From Phaeobacter sp. J2-8 (GTDB lineage: Bacteria > Pseudomonadota > Alphaproteobacteria > Rhodobacterales > Rhodobacteraceae): a DNA stretch of 64,000 nucleotides. The stretch spans positions 620,001 through 684,000 of the forward strand of contig NZ_JALIEC010000003.1 of NCBI RefSeq assembly GCF_022867865.1, read 5' to 3'. The notes under the pieces are model-generated. The model saw only the letters and a program-made list of their open reading frames with translations, ran no database searches and had not been told where the DNA came from. Both the position numbers and the translations under genes were made by a program. Shown piece by piece: positions 1-8,758 of the stretch (position 1 is its first letter; each line of letters starts with the position of its first letter).

Positions 1-195
1 GGTCAACGGATGCTGGACGCCATCCTGGCCGCGGCGCAGGCCAAGGGGCATGACCGCATCAGTCTGGAAACCGGCACCGCGGATTTCTTTGCCGCGGCGC
101 GTGCGCTGTATCTGCGCAATGGATTTGCGCCCTGTCCGCCGTTCGGTACATATCGCGACGACCCGCTCAGCGTCTTTATGACCCGGAAATTGTGA
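1..195 (+). CDS. GNAT-family N-acetyltransferase, C-terminal fragment
   Basis: The reading frame enters from the left edge of the window and ends at a TGA at 193-195, so only the last 64 residues are present. The visible part has the pattern typical of the end of a GNAT fold: an alpha helix, then a strand with LETG, a helix with AARALYLRNGF, and a final strand. The helix plus the Y-x-x-x-G-F motif is the conserved end of the acetyl-CoA-binding domain. The acceptor substrate cannot be inferred. It precedes the tRNA-Arg gene and shows no link to the transporter genes downstream. Confidence 0.75.
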   Translation, partial: GQRMLDAILAAAQAKGHDRISLETGTADFFAAARALYLRNGFAPCPPFGTYRDDPLSVFMTRKL

Positions 196-248
196 CGCCG
201 CTTCTGACCCTTGCCCCCGGTGGTGAATTTCGGCAAATAGGGGGCAGC

Positions 249-325
249 GGTCCCTTAGCTCAACTGGATAGAGCACCTGACTTCTAATCAGGATGTTGAG
301 GGTTCGAGTCCTTCAGGGATCGCCA
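249..325 (+). tRNA. tRNA-Arg (anticodon TCT)
   Basis: The sequence folds as a tRNA. The acceptor arms GGTCCCT (249-255) and AGGGATC (315-321) pair with one G-T wobble. The D-arm (TAGCTCAACTGGATAGAGCA), an anticodon stem CTGA/TCAG around a loop with TCT, and a T-arm with GGTTCGAGTCC follow. The discriminator is G322 and CCA (323-325) is genome-encoded. TCT reads AGA arginine codons. tRNA genes of this kind are common integration sites, and accessory transport genes follow, but I found no second copy of its 3' end in the window. Confidence 0.96.
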
Positions 326-989
326 TTTTCAAGCTTGATGAGATGTCATTGCGTTATCGCGCAAGGCTGAGCTGTGTCTGCCTAACAGACATATTATAGC
401 GCACAGCGCCTCTAGCCGATGTTTACATCTCTGGGGGTGCGGGCCTGGAAGAGTGGCAATGAATTCCTGTCACTGAATTTTCGGCTGCTGGTGGGGCTGA
501 TGTGCACGGTTGGTTGTTTGGGGCGACTTTGGGCCCCGTGAATTCAGACATTGCCGACAAAACCTATCCTATGTGCGTGCGGCCCTATCGCGGTTTTGGC
601 TGGGATTCCGATAATGCGAGATTATTGGACGCAGCTGTATTCGCAAGGTGACGGCTGTTTTCGTGGAAAAAGTGAGTTGAAAGCGCCCCGGTTGCGCCAG
701 TGCGGGGCAACAAATTGGCCGTGACCCCGACAGCGACCGCCAAACCGCAAAAGTGGCCGGGGTTCGCGGGCACCGAAAGGACCGTCAAAGCGGTGGCAGA
801 TTCGGGGGATCGGGTGCTTACCGACACAGAGTGGAACGTGAGCCGCGATCTGTTCATCCGTTGTCGATACAGCGATCTGTGTGTCCGGGGCTTTGGGCCG
901 TCGAGTTTCGGACTGTTAAAAATTTCCCATACAAAAGAATGACTTCTGACTGCCGTTCCCTGCGAGTTTCCAAATATTCACCAACTCTG
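326..989. other. Long intergenic region, no supported gene
   Basis: About 660 bases between the tRNA and the first transporter promoter. Short open frames exist on both strands (for example 700-942 + and 585-857 -), but they overlap, have no convincing ribosome-binding site and encode low-complexity peptides resembling no family I know. Two successive stretches near 380-480 are AT-richer. I see no integrase remnant and no repeat of the tRNA 3' end. Confidence 0.6.
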
Positions 990-1018
990 TTGACAGGTCC
1001 GCAATAATATACTGTAAT
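990..1018 (+). promoter_or_regulatory. Sigma70-type promoter of the TTT operon
   Basis: A perfect -35 box TTGACA (990-995) is followed after exactly 17 bases by TGTAAT (1013-1018), one mismatch from the -10 consensus. It lies 32 bases upstream of the start codon at 1050. The operator-like repeat at 1007-1027 sits on the -10 box, as expected for a repressor site. Confidence 0.7.
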
Positions 1019-1027
1019 ATATCAACG
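1007..1027 (+). promoter_or_regulatory. Operator-like site, copy 1 (ATATAC-N4-ATATAT-CAACG)
   Basis: ATATACTGTAATATAT (1007-1022) is an imperfect inverted repeat with 5-bp perfect arms, followed by CAACG. The same arrangement recurs on the minus strand at 10226-10246 upstream of the ABC transporter operon: TTGACA, 10-11 bases, ATATAC, 4 bases, ATATAT, then CAACG or TAACG. AT-rich inverted repeats of this size are usual for GntR/FCD regulators, and such a gene lies in this operon at 4035-4721. Confidence 0.6.
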
Positions 1028-1049
1028 GAGAATAGGAGGAGATTTTCCC

Positions 1050-2000
1050 ATGAAGCTCAAGTTTATTGCAGCGGCTCTGACCGCATTGATCCCCGGTATG
1101 GCGCTGGCTGACTGGCCGGAACGGCCGGTGACCATCGTCGTCCCGGCCGGCGCCGGTGGCGGCACCGATGCCACGGCCCGGATGCTGGCCGAACGCCTGA
1201 GAGAAAAATTCGGCGTGCCGTTCAACGTCGTCAATCAGGGGCAGGGCGGTGGCGTTGTCGGCATCAACACGATCAAATCAGCAGATCCAGATGGCTACAC
1301 CATCGGCGTGATCTACAATTTCGCGCATTACGCCCCCATGGGGCAGGCTGATTTCAACGCGGATGATTTCACCGCAATCGCCCAATACAATTTCGACCCT
1401 GCCGGCTTTAACGTGCGTGCCGACAGCGAATGGAACACCATCGGCGAGGCGCTGGACGCCATCAAGGCAGCGCCGGATGCCTATTCCATCGCTTGCGGCG
1501 GTGGCTGTGGCGGGTCCTGGCCGATTGCGACCGCAACGCTCATGTCGCAATGGGGTGTCGACCTGTCCCAGGTGCGGATTATCGCGGGCCAGGGCGCAGC
1601 AGGCGCGTTGCAGGATATGGTCGCAGGTGGCTTTGACGTGGTGCCGACCTCGGTGCCAGAGGCAGGCCCGCTTATCCAGGCTGGCCGGATCAAATCGCTG
1701 GCGGTTTTCGGTGATGCTCGGCTGGCGGCCTTCCCGGATATTCCGACACTCGCAGAAGAGGTCGGGCTGGAGCTTTCGCTTGGGGCGTGGCGCGGCGTGG
1801 TTGGCCCCATGGGGCTGGATCAGGATGTTGCCGCGGAACTGGAGGCTGCGATTGGCGATATCGTCGAGGATGAGACCTGGCAAAACCAGATGTCCGAACG
1901 TGGATTTGGCATTCAGTGGCGTGATGCCGATGGCTTTTCCGAGTTCATGAAATCCGAAGAAATCAGTGTCCGTGAAATCGTGTCTACCCTCGGGCTTTGA
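1050..2000 (+). CDS. Tripartite tricarboxylate transporter substrate-binding protein (TctC/Bug family)
   Basis: Periplasmic solute receptor of a TTT transporter, 316 residues, the usual family length. Residues 1-20 form a Sec signal peptide ending in ALA. The mature protein starts with WPERPVTIVVP and continues with GAGGGTDATARMLAE, the ligand-loop signature of the Bug family. The Shine-Dalgarno AGGAGGA (about 1034-1040) fixes the ATG. It is followed by the TctB and TctA membrane subunits, separated by a strong hairpin. Bug receptors bind small carboxylates; the actual ligand cannot be read from the sequence. The GST, peroxiredoxin and GntR neighbours suggest a xenobiotic or aromatic acid rather than citrate (inference). 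Confidence 0.93.
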   Translation: MKLKFIAAALTALIPGMALADWPERPVTIVVPAGAGGGTDATARMLAERLREKFGVPFNVVNQGQGGGVVGINTIKSADPDGYTIGVIYNFAHYAPMGQADFNADDFTAIAQYNFDPAGFNVRADSEWNTIGEALDAIKAAPDAYSIACGGGCGGSWPIATATLMSQWGVDLSQVRIIAGQGAAGALQDMVAGGFDVVPTSVPEAGPLIQAGRIKSLAVFGDARLAAFPDIPTLAEEVGLELSLGAWRGVVGPMGLDQDVAAELEAAIGDIVEDETWQNQMSERGFGIQWRDADGFSEFMKSEEISVREIVSTLGL

Positions 2001-2011
2001 CATGTGGCCGT

Positions 2012-2042
2012 GTCGTCAGGGCCGCCCACCGGCCCTGACGAC
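2012..2042 (+). promoter_or_regulatory. Perfect 13-bp intercistronic hairpin after the receptor gene
   Basis: GTCGTCAGGGCCG (2012-2024) and its exact complement (2030-2042) enclose the 5-base loop CCCAC, twelve bases after the tctC-like stop codon. There is no T-tract, so this is probably a partial terminator or mRNA-stabilising hairpin that leaves the receptor message more abundant than the membrane-subunit message. Confidence 0.75.
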
Positions 2043-2071
2043 ATCCGGCAAACCTGACGAAAGGAAGGTGG

Positions 2072-2557
2072 ATGAAACTTGATGATACACTGAATGGCAT
2101 TCTGTTTCTGGCGCTTGGGCTTTGCATCGCGCTTTATGCGCAGACCCTGCAGAAGCAGCCGCAAATCGAATATGGGTCCGGCTTTCTGCCGGGCATTGTG
2201 GGAACAGGAATGGCGTTGGCGGGGCTGGCCCTGATCCTGCGCCGTGTCTTGACCGGGGCCGGGGGTGTTTCCGGTTTGGTCGCCTTCAAATGCAACGGGC
2301 GGCGCGGGGCCATGGGTGTTGGCCTCTTTGTCGGAACGATCCTGATCTATATCCTTCTGGCGCAGACCATCGGATTTCTGTTGCTGGCACCGTTTCTGAT
2401 CTTTGGTCTCGTTTTCTGGTTTGAACGGCTTTGGAAACTTGCGGCATTGGTCGGGGTGTTTGGCACGCTGGCGCTGCACAGCTTTTTCTATCAGATCATG
2501 CAAGCGCCGCTGCCCTGGGGAATTTTGACCAAATATTCCGGGGTGCTCACATGGTAG
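2072..2557 (+). CDS. TTT transporter small membrane subunit (TctB family)
   Basis: A 161-residue hydrophobic protein with about four predicted membrane segments. It begins MKLDDTLNGILFLALGL and has a GSGFLPGIVGTGM loop, characteristic of TctB. It partners the large TctA channel encoded next; the stop codon (2555-2557) lies inside the TctA start region, so the two are translationally coupled. The ribosome-binding site is AAAGGAAGG just before 2072. TctB is the least conserved subunit, so the call leans on length, topology and position between TctC and TctA. Confidence 0.9.
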   Translation: MKLDDTLNGILFLALGLCIALYAQTLQKQPQIEYGSGFLPGIVGTGMALAGLALILRRVLTGAGGVSGLVAFKCNGRRGAMGVGLFVGTILIYILLAQTIGFLLLAPFLIFGLVFWFERLWKLAALVGVFGTLALHSFFYQIMQAPLPWGILTKYSGVLTW

Positions 2558-4038
2558 CCTTTAACTCTCTCATGCTCCTGCTGGAGCCGTCGACCATGTT
2601 GGTGATCATCGGCTGTGCGATCTATGGCTTGGTCGTTGGGGCGATCCCCGGCTTCACAGCGACAATGGCCGTCGCGCTGCTGGTGCCGATGACCTATTTC
2701 CTCGATCCGGTGCCCGCGCTGGCCGGTATTGTCACATTGGCGGCGATGGCCATTTTTGCCGGCGATATTCCCGGCGCGTTGCTGCGGATGCCGGGCACGC
2801 CTGCCTCGGCCGCTTATGCCGATGAATCCTTTCAGATGGCGCGGCGCGGCGAGGCGGAAACTGCCCTCGGCACCAGTCTTGTTGCCTCGGCCCTTGGCGG
2901 GATCTTTGGCGCGCTTTTGTTGATTTTTGCGGCGCCGGCACTGGCAGAAATCTCGCTGAGCTTTTCCAGCTTCGAATATTTCTGGTTGGCCTGTCTGGGG
3001 CTTGTCGCGGCAATTGCCGCTTCGAACGCCACACCGGCCAAGGGGGCGATATCGCTTTTCATCGGCTTGACCATTGGCATGGTCGGGTTGGACCCGGTGT
3101 TTGGACAGCAACGGTTTACCTTTGGCAATGTGAACCTTGTTGGTGGGTTGGCGTTTATCCCGGTGTTGATCGGTTTGTTCGCCGTATCCGAGGCGTTTCG
3201 CTTTGGCGCATCCCCCGTCGCGCGCCCCGAAATGCTGCCGCTGAAACCCGCGGCCATGTTCAAGGGCGTCTTTGGTCATATTGGCCGGCTGAAACTGCCA
3301 ATCCTGCGCGGCGGGATCATTGGTTCGGTGGTTGGCGCGATACCGGGCGCAGGCGCAGATATCGCAGCCTATATCTCTTATGCGGTGGCGCGGCGTCTGT
3401 CGCCGAACAAGGATAAATTCGGCACCGGCACGGTGGACGGCATCGTTCCGGCAACCGCCGCCAACAATGCCGCCGTCGGGGGCGCGTTGATCCCGGCGAC
3501 CGTGTTCGGCATCCCCGGCGACAGTCTGACGGCGGTGATCATTGGCGTGCTGTACATGAAGGGGCTTAATCCGGGGCCGACGGTCTTTCTGATGCAGCCG
3601 ACGTTGCTCTATGCGGTTTTCATCGCCTTTCTGATTGCCAATATCGTGCTTGTCCCCTTTGGTTTTGGCGCAATCGTGATGTTTCGCCGCATCCTTTCGG
3701 CACCGCCGGGCGTGGTGATGGCGCTGGTCATCATGGCCTGTATCGTTGGTGCGTTCGCTGTGGAAAATACCACATTCGCGATTGCGGTGATGCTTGGGGC
3801 GGGGCTGTTGGGATATTACCTTGAGGAAAATGAATTCCCCTTGGCGCCGGTCATTCTTGGGATCGTGCTTGGCCCAATCCTCGAATCCACGTTTCTGGCA
3901 TCACTGGCCAAGAGCCAGGGCGCCTTTACCGAGTTCTTTTCGCGTCCCATCGCAGGAACTTTGGGCGCGACAACTATCGCATTGGTCATTGCTCCCTTAG
4001 TGTACGTCCTGATCAAAAGTCGAAGGCAAGCCACATGA
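2551..4038 (+). CDS. TTT transporter large membrane subunit (TctA family)
   Basis: A 495-residue polytopic permease. The start is placed at ATG 2551 (MVAFNSLMLLLEPSTM), overlapping the TctB stop; an in-frame ATG at 2431 lies deep inside tctB and would add an unlikely 40 residues. The two inverted-topology halves each carry the family signature, GAIPGFTATMAVALLVP near residue 30 and GAIPGAGADIAAY at about 262, and a PGTPASAAYADE loop follows the first. It forms the sodium- or proton-driven channel fed by the 1050-2000 receptor. Its stop overlaps the next start codon (ATGA at 4035-4038). Confidence 0.94.
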   Translation: MVAFNSLMLLLEPSTMLVIIGCAIYGLVVGAIPGFTATMAVALLVPMTYFLDPVPALAGIVTLAAMAIFAGDIPGALLRMPGTPASAAYADESFQMARRGEAETALGTSLVASALGGIFGALLLIFAAPALAEISLSFSSFEYFWLACLGLVAAIAASNATPAKGAISLFIGLTIGMVGLDPVFGQQRFTFGNVNLVGGLAFIPVLIGLFAVSEAFRFGASPVARPEMLPLKPAAMFKGVFGHIGRLKLPILRGGIIGSVVGAIPGAGADIAAYISYAVARRLSPNKDKFGTGTVDGIVPATAANNAAVGGALIPATVFGIPGDSLTAVIIGVLYMKGLNPGPTVFLMQPTLLYAVFIAFLIANIVLVPFGFGAIVMFRRILSAPPGVVMALVIMACIVGAFAVENTTFAIAVMLGAGLLGYYLEENEFPLAPVILGIVLGPILESTFLASLAKSQGAFTEFFSRPIAGTLGATTIALVIAPLVYVLIKSRRQAT

Positions 4039-4721
4039 GTATCGAGCGCCCAGAAAGCCGTTCATCCGCAGTATACCTCGACATCGAGGAAAAGATTGTC
4101 ACGCTTGTTATCGCGCCGGGGCGCCTGGTGACGGAACAGAACCTCTGTGATCTGAGTGGCTATGGCCGCACGCCCGTGCGCGAAGCCGTGCAGAAGCTGG
4201 AACGTGACATGCTGGTTTCGGTCATGCCCCGGCGTGGCATCCTGATCGAGCCGATTGATGCGCAACGCGCCATCAAATCGCTGGATGTGCGCCGTCGGCT
4301 TGAGCCGTTTCTGACAGAACGCGCTGTGCGCAATGCCGATGACACAGAGCGCTGGCGCTTCGGGCAACTTGCCGAACGGATCGAGGAATTGGGCGCTGCC
4401 GGGGACACCCATGCCTTCATGGCTCTGGACCGGGAATTGAACAATCGCGTCGCCCAGGCGGCCCGCCATGACATCGCCTGTCGTGTGGTTTTCCCGCTGC
4501 ACGCGATTTCGCGGCGGATCGGCTATCTTCTGGCGCGCGAGACCAATGCCGGGCCGGGCAATGCCGTCGATACCCACAGCCGCATGGCGCGGGCCTTGGC
4601 CGCGGGGGACACCGAAGCGGCATTGAAAGCTTTGGACGAAACTTTTGAAACCTCACAATCCACCGCCTTGCGCGTGGAAGAAATGGTCAATCGAGGACAA
4701 ATCGCCTTCGAATTAGCCTGA
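4035..4721 (+). CDS. GntR-family transcriptional regulator with FCD ligand domain
   Basis: 228 residues. Residues about 10-75 form the winged helix-turn-helix (GRTPVREAVQKLE recognition helix, then a PRRGILI wing). Residues about 85-215 form the all-helical FCD domain, with candidate metal or ligand positions in DRELNN, LHAISRR and THSRM. FCD regulators usually repress and are released by a carboxylic acid ligand. It is the last gene of the TTT block, sharing ATGA with tctA, so it probably senses the transported compound or a derivative. The likely targets are the matching AT-rich sites at 1007-1027 and 10226-10246. Confidence 0.92.
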   Translation: MSIERPESRSSAVYLDIEEKIVTLVIAPGRLVTEQNLCDLSGYGRTPVREAVQKLERDMLVSVMPRRGILIEPIDAQRAIKSLDVRRRLEPFLTERAVRNADDTERWRFGQLAERIEELGAAGDTHAFMALDRELNNRVAQAARHDIACRVVFPLHAISRRIGYLLARETNAGPGNAVDTHSRMARALAAGDTEAALKALDETFETSQSTALRVEEMVNRGQIAFELA

Positions 4722-4810
4722 ACAGTCGAAACTTCACCACCTTTGCCTGCGGGCAACACCGGACCTTGCGGCCGGTGACAGAATTCTTATGTCAAATGAA
4801 AGGACAGCCT

Positions 4811-5344
4811 ATGTTGATGCCACGTAAAAAGACCCCCGATCTGACCGTTCCACTGGTGACAGGGGAGACATTCAAATTGTCCGAAGAAGCGAATGAACGC
4901 GGCACTGTCATTTGCTTTTATCGCGGGCTGCATTGCCCGATCTGCGCCAATTATCTCAAGGAACTGGAACGTCTGACCCCAGAGTTTGCCGAACGCGGTA
5001 TCGGGACTGTGGCCGTTTCGACCGACGTGGAAGAACGCGCCAAAGCGATGGCGGAAAAGGTCGGCATGTCCAACCTGCGGCTGGGCTACGGTTTGTCGAT
5101 CGAAGACGCCCGCAGCTGGGGGCTTTATATTTCGACGTCGCGCGGGAAATCCTCGCTTGGGATTGTTGAGCCGGACCTGTTTTCCGAGCCTGGTGTTTTC
5201 CTCGTTCAGCCCGATCGCGCATTGTATTATATGTCGGTCCAGACGATGCCATTCGTGCGTCCGCATTTCAACGAGCTGCTGGCAGCGGTCGATGGCGCCA
5301 TGGCGGCCAACTATCCGGCGCGCGGCGAAGTTCAGGCCGACTGA
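4811..5344 (+). CDS. Peroxiredoxin-like (AhpC/TSA-type) thioredoxin-fold protein
   Basis: 177 residues with a thioredoxin fold. The start ATG at 4811 follows AAAGGA at a proper distance; an upstream ATG at 4766 lacks a ribosome-binding site. The active site is CPIC at residues 42-45 (in YRGLHCPICANYL), so both cysteines of a CxxC pair are present, unlike the single peroxidatic cysteine of typical AhpC. This matches the group usually annotated as peroxiredoxin-like family protein. It probably reduces a peroxide or disulfide. Two GST genes follow, suggesting a role in handling a reactive substrate brought in by the adjacent transporter (inference). Confidence 0.85.
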   Translation: MLMPRKKTPDLTVPLVTGETFKLSEEANERGTVICFYRGLHCPICANYLKELERLTPEFAERGIGTVAVSTDVEERAKAMAEKVGMSNLRLGYGLSIEDARSWGLYISTSRGKSSLGIVEPDLFSEPGVFLVQPDRALYYMSVQTMPFVRPHFNELLAAVDGAMAANYPARGEVQAD

Positions 5345-5380
5345 ACCCGCACGCACCGGACATCATACGAGGGTACACAC

Positions 5381-6010
5381 ATGATCCGCTTTTACGCCTG
5401 GCCAACCCCGAACAGCCGCAAGGTTTCCATCTTGCTGGAGGAACTGGGTCTGCCATATGACACAATTGCCGTGGATATCGGCAAGGACCAGCAATTCGCG
5501 CCAGAGTTCCTTGCCATCAGCCCGAACAACAAGATCCCGGCGATCCATGATCTCGACACAGATCAGAGGATATTCGAGTTTGCGGCAATCATGATCTATC
5601 TGGCCGAACGTCACGGCCGGTTCTTGCCCTCTGATGGCCCGGCCCGTTCCGACGTGCTGCAATGGCTGATGTGGCAGATGGGCGGGCTGGGCCCGATTGC
5701 GGGGCAGGCGCACCATTATCTCAAATTCAATCCCGGCGCGTCGGACTATGCCGCAGAGCGGCTTTCCACAGAACTGGCGCGGCTTTATGGGGTTCTGGAC
5801 CGGCAGCTGGCGGAAAATGATTTTGTGGCTGGTGCGTATTCGATTGCCGACATGGCAATCTGGCCCTGGGTCTCGCGCCATGAATGGCACCAGGTGGACC
5901 TTGGCAACTATCCCAATGTGCGGCGCTGGTATCAGGCCATTGCTGCACGCCCCCAGGTCATTCGCGGATACCATGTGCCGCATGACGCTGGCGCGATCCC
6001 GGCGGGCTGA
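5381..6010 (+). CDS. Glutathione S-transferase family protein (Nu-class/YfcG-like)
   Basis: 209 residues. The N-terminal thioredoxin-like domain (1-80) binds glutathione: the start FYAWPTPNSRKVSILLEE is followed by SPNNKIPAI, with the cis-proline at 53, and by FEFAAIMIYLAE, where an acidic residue replaces the usual E-S pair. The C-terminal helical domain contains YSIADMAIWPW. The SPNNKIPAI loop is typical of the Nu-class GSTs with disulfide reductase activity, such as YfcG. The ribosome-binding site GAGGGT precedes the ATG. The second GST begins four bases after this stop, so the two are probably co-translated. Confidence 0.9.
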   Translation: MIRFYAWPTPNSRKVSILLEELGLPYDTIAVDIGKDQQFAPEFLAISPNNKIPAIHDLDTDQRIFEFAAIMIYLAERHGRFLPSDGPARSDVLQWLMWQMGGLGPIAGQAHHYLKFNPGASDYAAERLSTELARLYGVLDRQLAENDFVAGAYSIADMAIWPWVSRHEWHQVDLGNYPNVRRWYQAIAARPQVIRGYHVPHDAGAIPAG

Positions 6011-6014
6011 CGCC

Positions 6015-6641
6015 ATGACCCACATGCTGGAGGTTCTGGGCCGCGCCAATTCGATCAACGTGCAAAAGGTCATGTGGTGCGCGGCCGAGCTGGATCTTGC
6101 CGTGACGCGGCACGACATCGGCGGCGCATTTGGCGGCACTGACAATGCGGATTTTGCCAAGTTGAACCCGAACCGGCAAATCCCCGTCCTGACGGACGGG
6201 GATTTTGCACTTTATGAATCCAACGCCATTGTCCGGTATCTTTGCGCCAACTATGGGGCAGGGTGGCAGCCGGGGAACCCAAAGGATCTTGGCACCGCCA
6301 ATCAATGGATGGATTGGTATCTTACGACGATGCACCCGCCGATGACGACGCTGTTCTGGCAATTGGTGCGCACTGCAAAGGCGGATCGCGATGACGCCGC
6401 TATCGCAGGGGCATTTGCCACCTGTTGCGCGTTATGGGCCCAGGTTGACCGGCATCTGAGCGAACGGGCCTATCTGTTGGGGGGTGACATCTCGATGGCT
6501 GATATACCCTTGGGGTGTTCGGCCTATCGCTGGAATGCGCTGGACATTGACCGCCCGGCTTTGCCCGGACTTGACGCGTGGTACAAGCGGCTTTGTCAAC
6601 GAGCGGCGTACCGCGACCATGTCATGTTGCCGCTGACCTGA
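6015..6641 (+). CDS. Glutathione S-transferase family protein
   Basis: 208 residues starting at ATG 6015, just after the previous GST stop; the open frame continues upstream but overlaps that gene. The N-terminal domain has GRANSINVQKVMW, the cis-proline in NRQIPVL at 57 and the glutathione gamma-glutamyl site ESNAI at 68-72. The C-terminal domain includes SMADIPLG. The ANSxNVQK start resembles GSTs of dehalogenase or beta-etherase type pathways, so the substrate may be an electrophile, but this is inference. It differs clearly from its neighbour, so it is not a recent duplicate. Confidence 0.9.
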   Translation: MTHMLEVLGRANSINVQKVMWCAAELDLAVTRHDIGGAFGGTDNADFAKLNPNRQIPVLTDGDFALYESNAIVRYLCANYGAGWQPGNPKDLGTANQWMDWYLTTMHPPMTTLFWQLVRTAKADRDDAAIAGAFATCCALWAQVDRHLSERAYLLGGDISMADIPLGCSAYRWNALDIDRPALPGLDAWYKRLCQRAAYRDHVMLPLT

Positions 6642-6709
6642 ACTGTCCCGGACGCGCGCCCGATGTGGCCTGCGTCCGGGTCATTGTTTCGGGGGCCGTC
6701 CAATCAGGA

Positions 6710-7093
6710 TCAGGCCGGAAGCGCGTTGTGGCAGGTGTTCAACAGCCATTGCCCATCGCGCCGTTCCCAGACCTGGGTTGTCACCGCTTTGGTGTCAAAA
6801 ACACTGTCGGTTTCCAATGCGCGGGTCTGTTGGATCAGATCGCCAATCATCACCGCCGTGTCGCCGAGAACCCGAATGTTCAGGTTGTCCCGTTTGACAG
6901 ACAAAAAGCGGAACCGGTCGCGCACGCCGGCCAGATAGCCGTCTTTGCCGTCAATTCCGCCGTGAAGATGAACATGGGCCAGGTTGTCGGCCAGGATCTG
7001 GCCCAATCCCTCGACGTCGCCACGCATCAGGGCGTCACAGCGCGCGGCCTCTGCTTGTTTCAATTCAACGATCGGATCAATCGTGTCAGCCAT
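6710..7093 (-). CDS. SnoaL-like / NTF2-fold protein (DUF4440 type)
   Basis: A 127-residue single-domain protein with the cone-shaped NTF2-like pattern: a helix ELKQAEAARCDALMRGDVEGL, then LADNLAHVHLHG, then strands ending in VWERRDGQWLLNTCHN. Proteins of this fold act as small isomerases, hydrolases or ligand binders; the catalytic residues are not fixed, so no reaction is assigned. It is the last gene of the minus-strand ABC operon, 40 bases after the ATPase gene, suggesting it acts on the imported compound. It converges with the GST operon. Confidence 0.8.
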   Translation of the reverse strand: MADTIDPIVELKQAEAARCDALMRGDVEGLGQILADNLAHVHLHGGIDGKDGYLAGVRDRFRFLSVKRDNLNIRVLGDTAVMIGDLIQQTRALETDSVFDTKAVTTQVWERRDGQWLLNTCHNALPA

Positions 7094-7132
7094 TTTCAGT
7101 CCTTTTTCAGGTTGGGGGGAGGGAGGGAAATC

Positions 7133-7924
7133 TCAGGCGATTTGGCCCAGGAAACTTTGCGTGCGGGCGTGGCGCGGCGCATCGAAGAAGCCAACCGGGT
7201 CGTTTTCTTCAATGATCTCGCCGTGATCCATAAAGATCACCCTGTCCGCGACCTTGCGGGCAAAGCCCATTTCATGGGTCACGCAAATCATCGTCATCCC
7301 GTCCGAGGCAAGGTCGATCATCGTATCGAGCACCTCGCTGACCATTTCCGGGTCAAGCGCCGAGGTCGGTTCGTCAAACAACATGATCTGTGGTTGCAGG
7401 CAAAGTGCCCGGGCAATCGCGACCCGCTGTTGCTGGCCGCCGGACAATTGCGCCGGGTATTTGTCGGCCTGTTCGGGAATGCGCACCCGGTCCAGGTAAT
7501 GACGCGCGATTTTTTCGGCTTCGGTGCGGTCCAGCCCACGCACCTTGATCGGCCCCAGAACGCAGTTCTGCAGGATCGTCATATGCGGGAACAGGTTGAA
7601 TTGCTGAAACACCATCCCGATTTCGCGTCGATTTTCACGCACCCGCGCCGGCGAAGAAGACAGCTTTGTCCCGTTCACCTCGATTGTGCCGCTCTCTATT
7701 GATTCAAGCTGATTGATGCATCGGATCAAGGTGGATTTGCCCGACCCCGAGGGGCCGCAAATCACGATCCGTTCGCCGCTGTGTACCGTAAGATCCACGG
7801 ATTTCAGCGCCTGAAACGCCCCATACCATTTCTCGATACCCACAAGACGGACGGCGGGAGGAGCCTGCACCTTTGGTGCAGACCCGGGTTTTGATGGCAT
7901 GTTCGCCGAGGACAGGGCGTTCAT
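7133..7924 (-). CDS. Polar amino acid ABC transporter ATP-binding protein (GlnQ/HisP family)
   Basis: 263 residues with all ABC ATPase motifs: Walker [10 protein letters not shown] (57-65), Q-loop VFQQFN (about 105-110), signature LSGGQQQRV (160-168), Walker B IMLFDEP (180-186) and D-loop SALDPEM. The match to GlnQ-type ATPases of polar amino acid importers is close ([21 protein letters not shown]). It carries an unusual Ala/Pro-rich extension of about 25 residues before the first strand. Its ATG overlaps the stop of the receptor gene by four bases, so the receptor, ATPase and two permeases form one operon. Confidence 0.95.
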   Translation of the reverse strand: MNALSSANMPSKPGSAPKVQAPPAVRLVGIEKWYGAFQALKSVDLTVHSGERIVICGPSGSGKSTLIRCINQLESIESGTIEVNGTKLSSSPARVRENRREIGMVFQQFNLFPHMTILQNCVLGPIKVRGLDRTEAEKIARHYLDRVRIPEQADKYPAQLSGGQQQRVAIARALCLQPQIMLFDEPTSALDPEMVSEVLDTMIDLASDGMTMICVTHEMGFARKVADRVIFMDHGEIIEENDPVGFFDAPRHARTQSFLGQIA

Positions 7925-8727
7925 TTGGTTTCCACACCGGAAAAGTCAGGCAAGGATTCTTCGAACCACTTCTGGTAAACCTCTTCCAATTGGCCGCTGG
8001 CCTTCAGATCGCTCAGGAACGTATTGACGTAAGCCAGCATTTCGTCGGCTTCCGGGTGCACACCCAGCGCCAGAATAAAGCGGTTCATTTCGAATTTTTC
8101 TTCGAATTTGCCCGGCGCGATCTGGTGAATCTGCTTCATGCCGATATTGGAAACGCCGATGGCTTCGACCTGACCGCTCAGCAGCGCCTGAACCGCGCTC
8201 ACATCATCGTCAAAGCGGCGGATGTCGGTGTCGGCCGGGGCGATCTTTGTCAATGTCGCGTCCTGACCGCTGGCGCGGGTCACGCCAATCACATGGCCGG
8301 AAAGATCTGCGGCGGTGGTCATCGCAAGATCCTTTGGGCCGAAAATGCCGATGCGCACGGCGGCGTAAGGTTCGCTGAAATCCACCTTCTTGGCGCGATC
8401 TTCGGTAATCGCCAGCGACGAAATCAAAAGATCGACCTGGCCGCTGAGAAGATAGGGAATGCGATTGGGTCCGGTGACCGGCACGATGGTCAGGTCAACG
8501 CCAATCCGATCAGCCAGCAGCGCCGCAATGTCTGCGTCATAGCCGTCTGGTTCATTGTCGGAATTCATGAAGCCCACTGGCGGGAAATCCACCAACATAC
8601 CGACCTTGATCAGGCCCTCTTGCTGGATTTCGGAAATCTCCTGCGCCTGGGTCGGTGCGGTGCCAAACAGGCCCAGCACCATGGCCGCGGACAGGGCGAT
8701 CAAACCGCGTGTCATTGAACGTTTCAT
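7921..8727 (-). CDS. Polar amino acid-type ABC transporter substrate-binding protein
   Basis: 268 residues. The start at 8727 is supported by the strong ribosome-binding site GGAGGAG and by a signal peptide ([19 protein letters not shown], cleavage near AQA at 26-28); the upstream in-frame ATG at 8781 gives no signal sequence. The mature part has the SBP_bac_3 pattern: [57 protein letters not shown]. It is followed by the ATPase (ATGA overlap). The ligand is not determinable; the family also carries opines and sulfonates besides amino acids. Confidence 0.93.
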   Translation of the reverse strand: MKRSMTRGLIALSAAMVLGLFGTAPTQAQEISEIQQEGLIKVGMLVDFPPVGFMNSDNEPDGYDADIAALLADRIGVDLTIVPVTGPNRIPYLLSGQVDLLISSLAITEDRAKKVDFSEPYAAVRIGIFGPKDLAMTTAADLSGHVIGVTRASGQDATLTKIAPADTDIRRFDDDVSAVQALLSGQVEAIGVSNIGMKQIHQIAPGKFEEKFEMNRFILALGVHPEADEMLAYVNTFLSDLKASGQLEEVYQKWFEESLPDFSGVETK

Positions 8728-8758
8728 AGTTTCTCCTCCGTTAAAAAATGGTCGTGGC

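Noticed and set aside
585-942. Short open frames on both strands after the tRNA
   Set aside because: They overlap each other in different frames, lack ribosome-binding sites and their peptides show no family pattern; GC-rich DNA produces such frames by chance.
2431-2550. Longer N-terminus for the TctA subunit
   Set aside because: It would lie entirely within tctB and place 40 non-hydrophobic residues before a normal TctA start; ATG 2551 at the tctB stop fits coupling.
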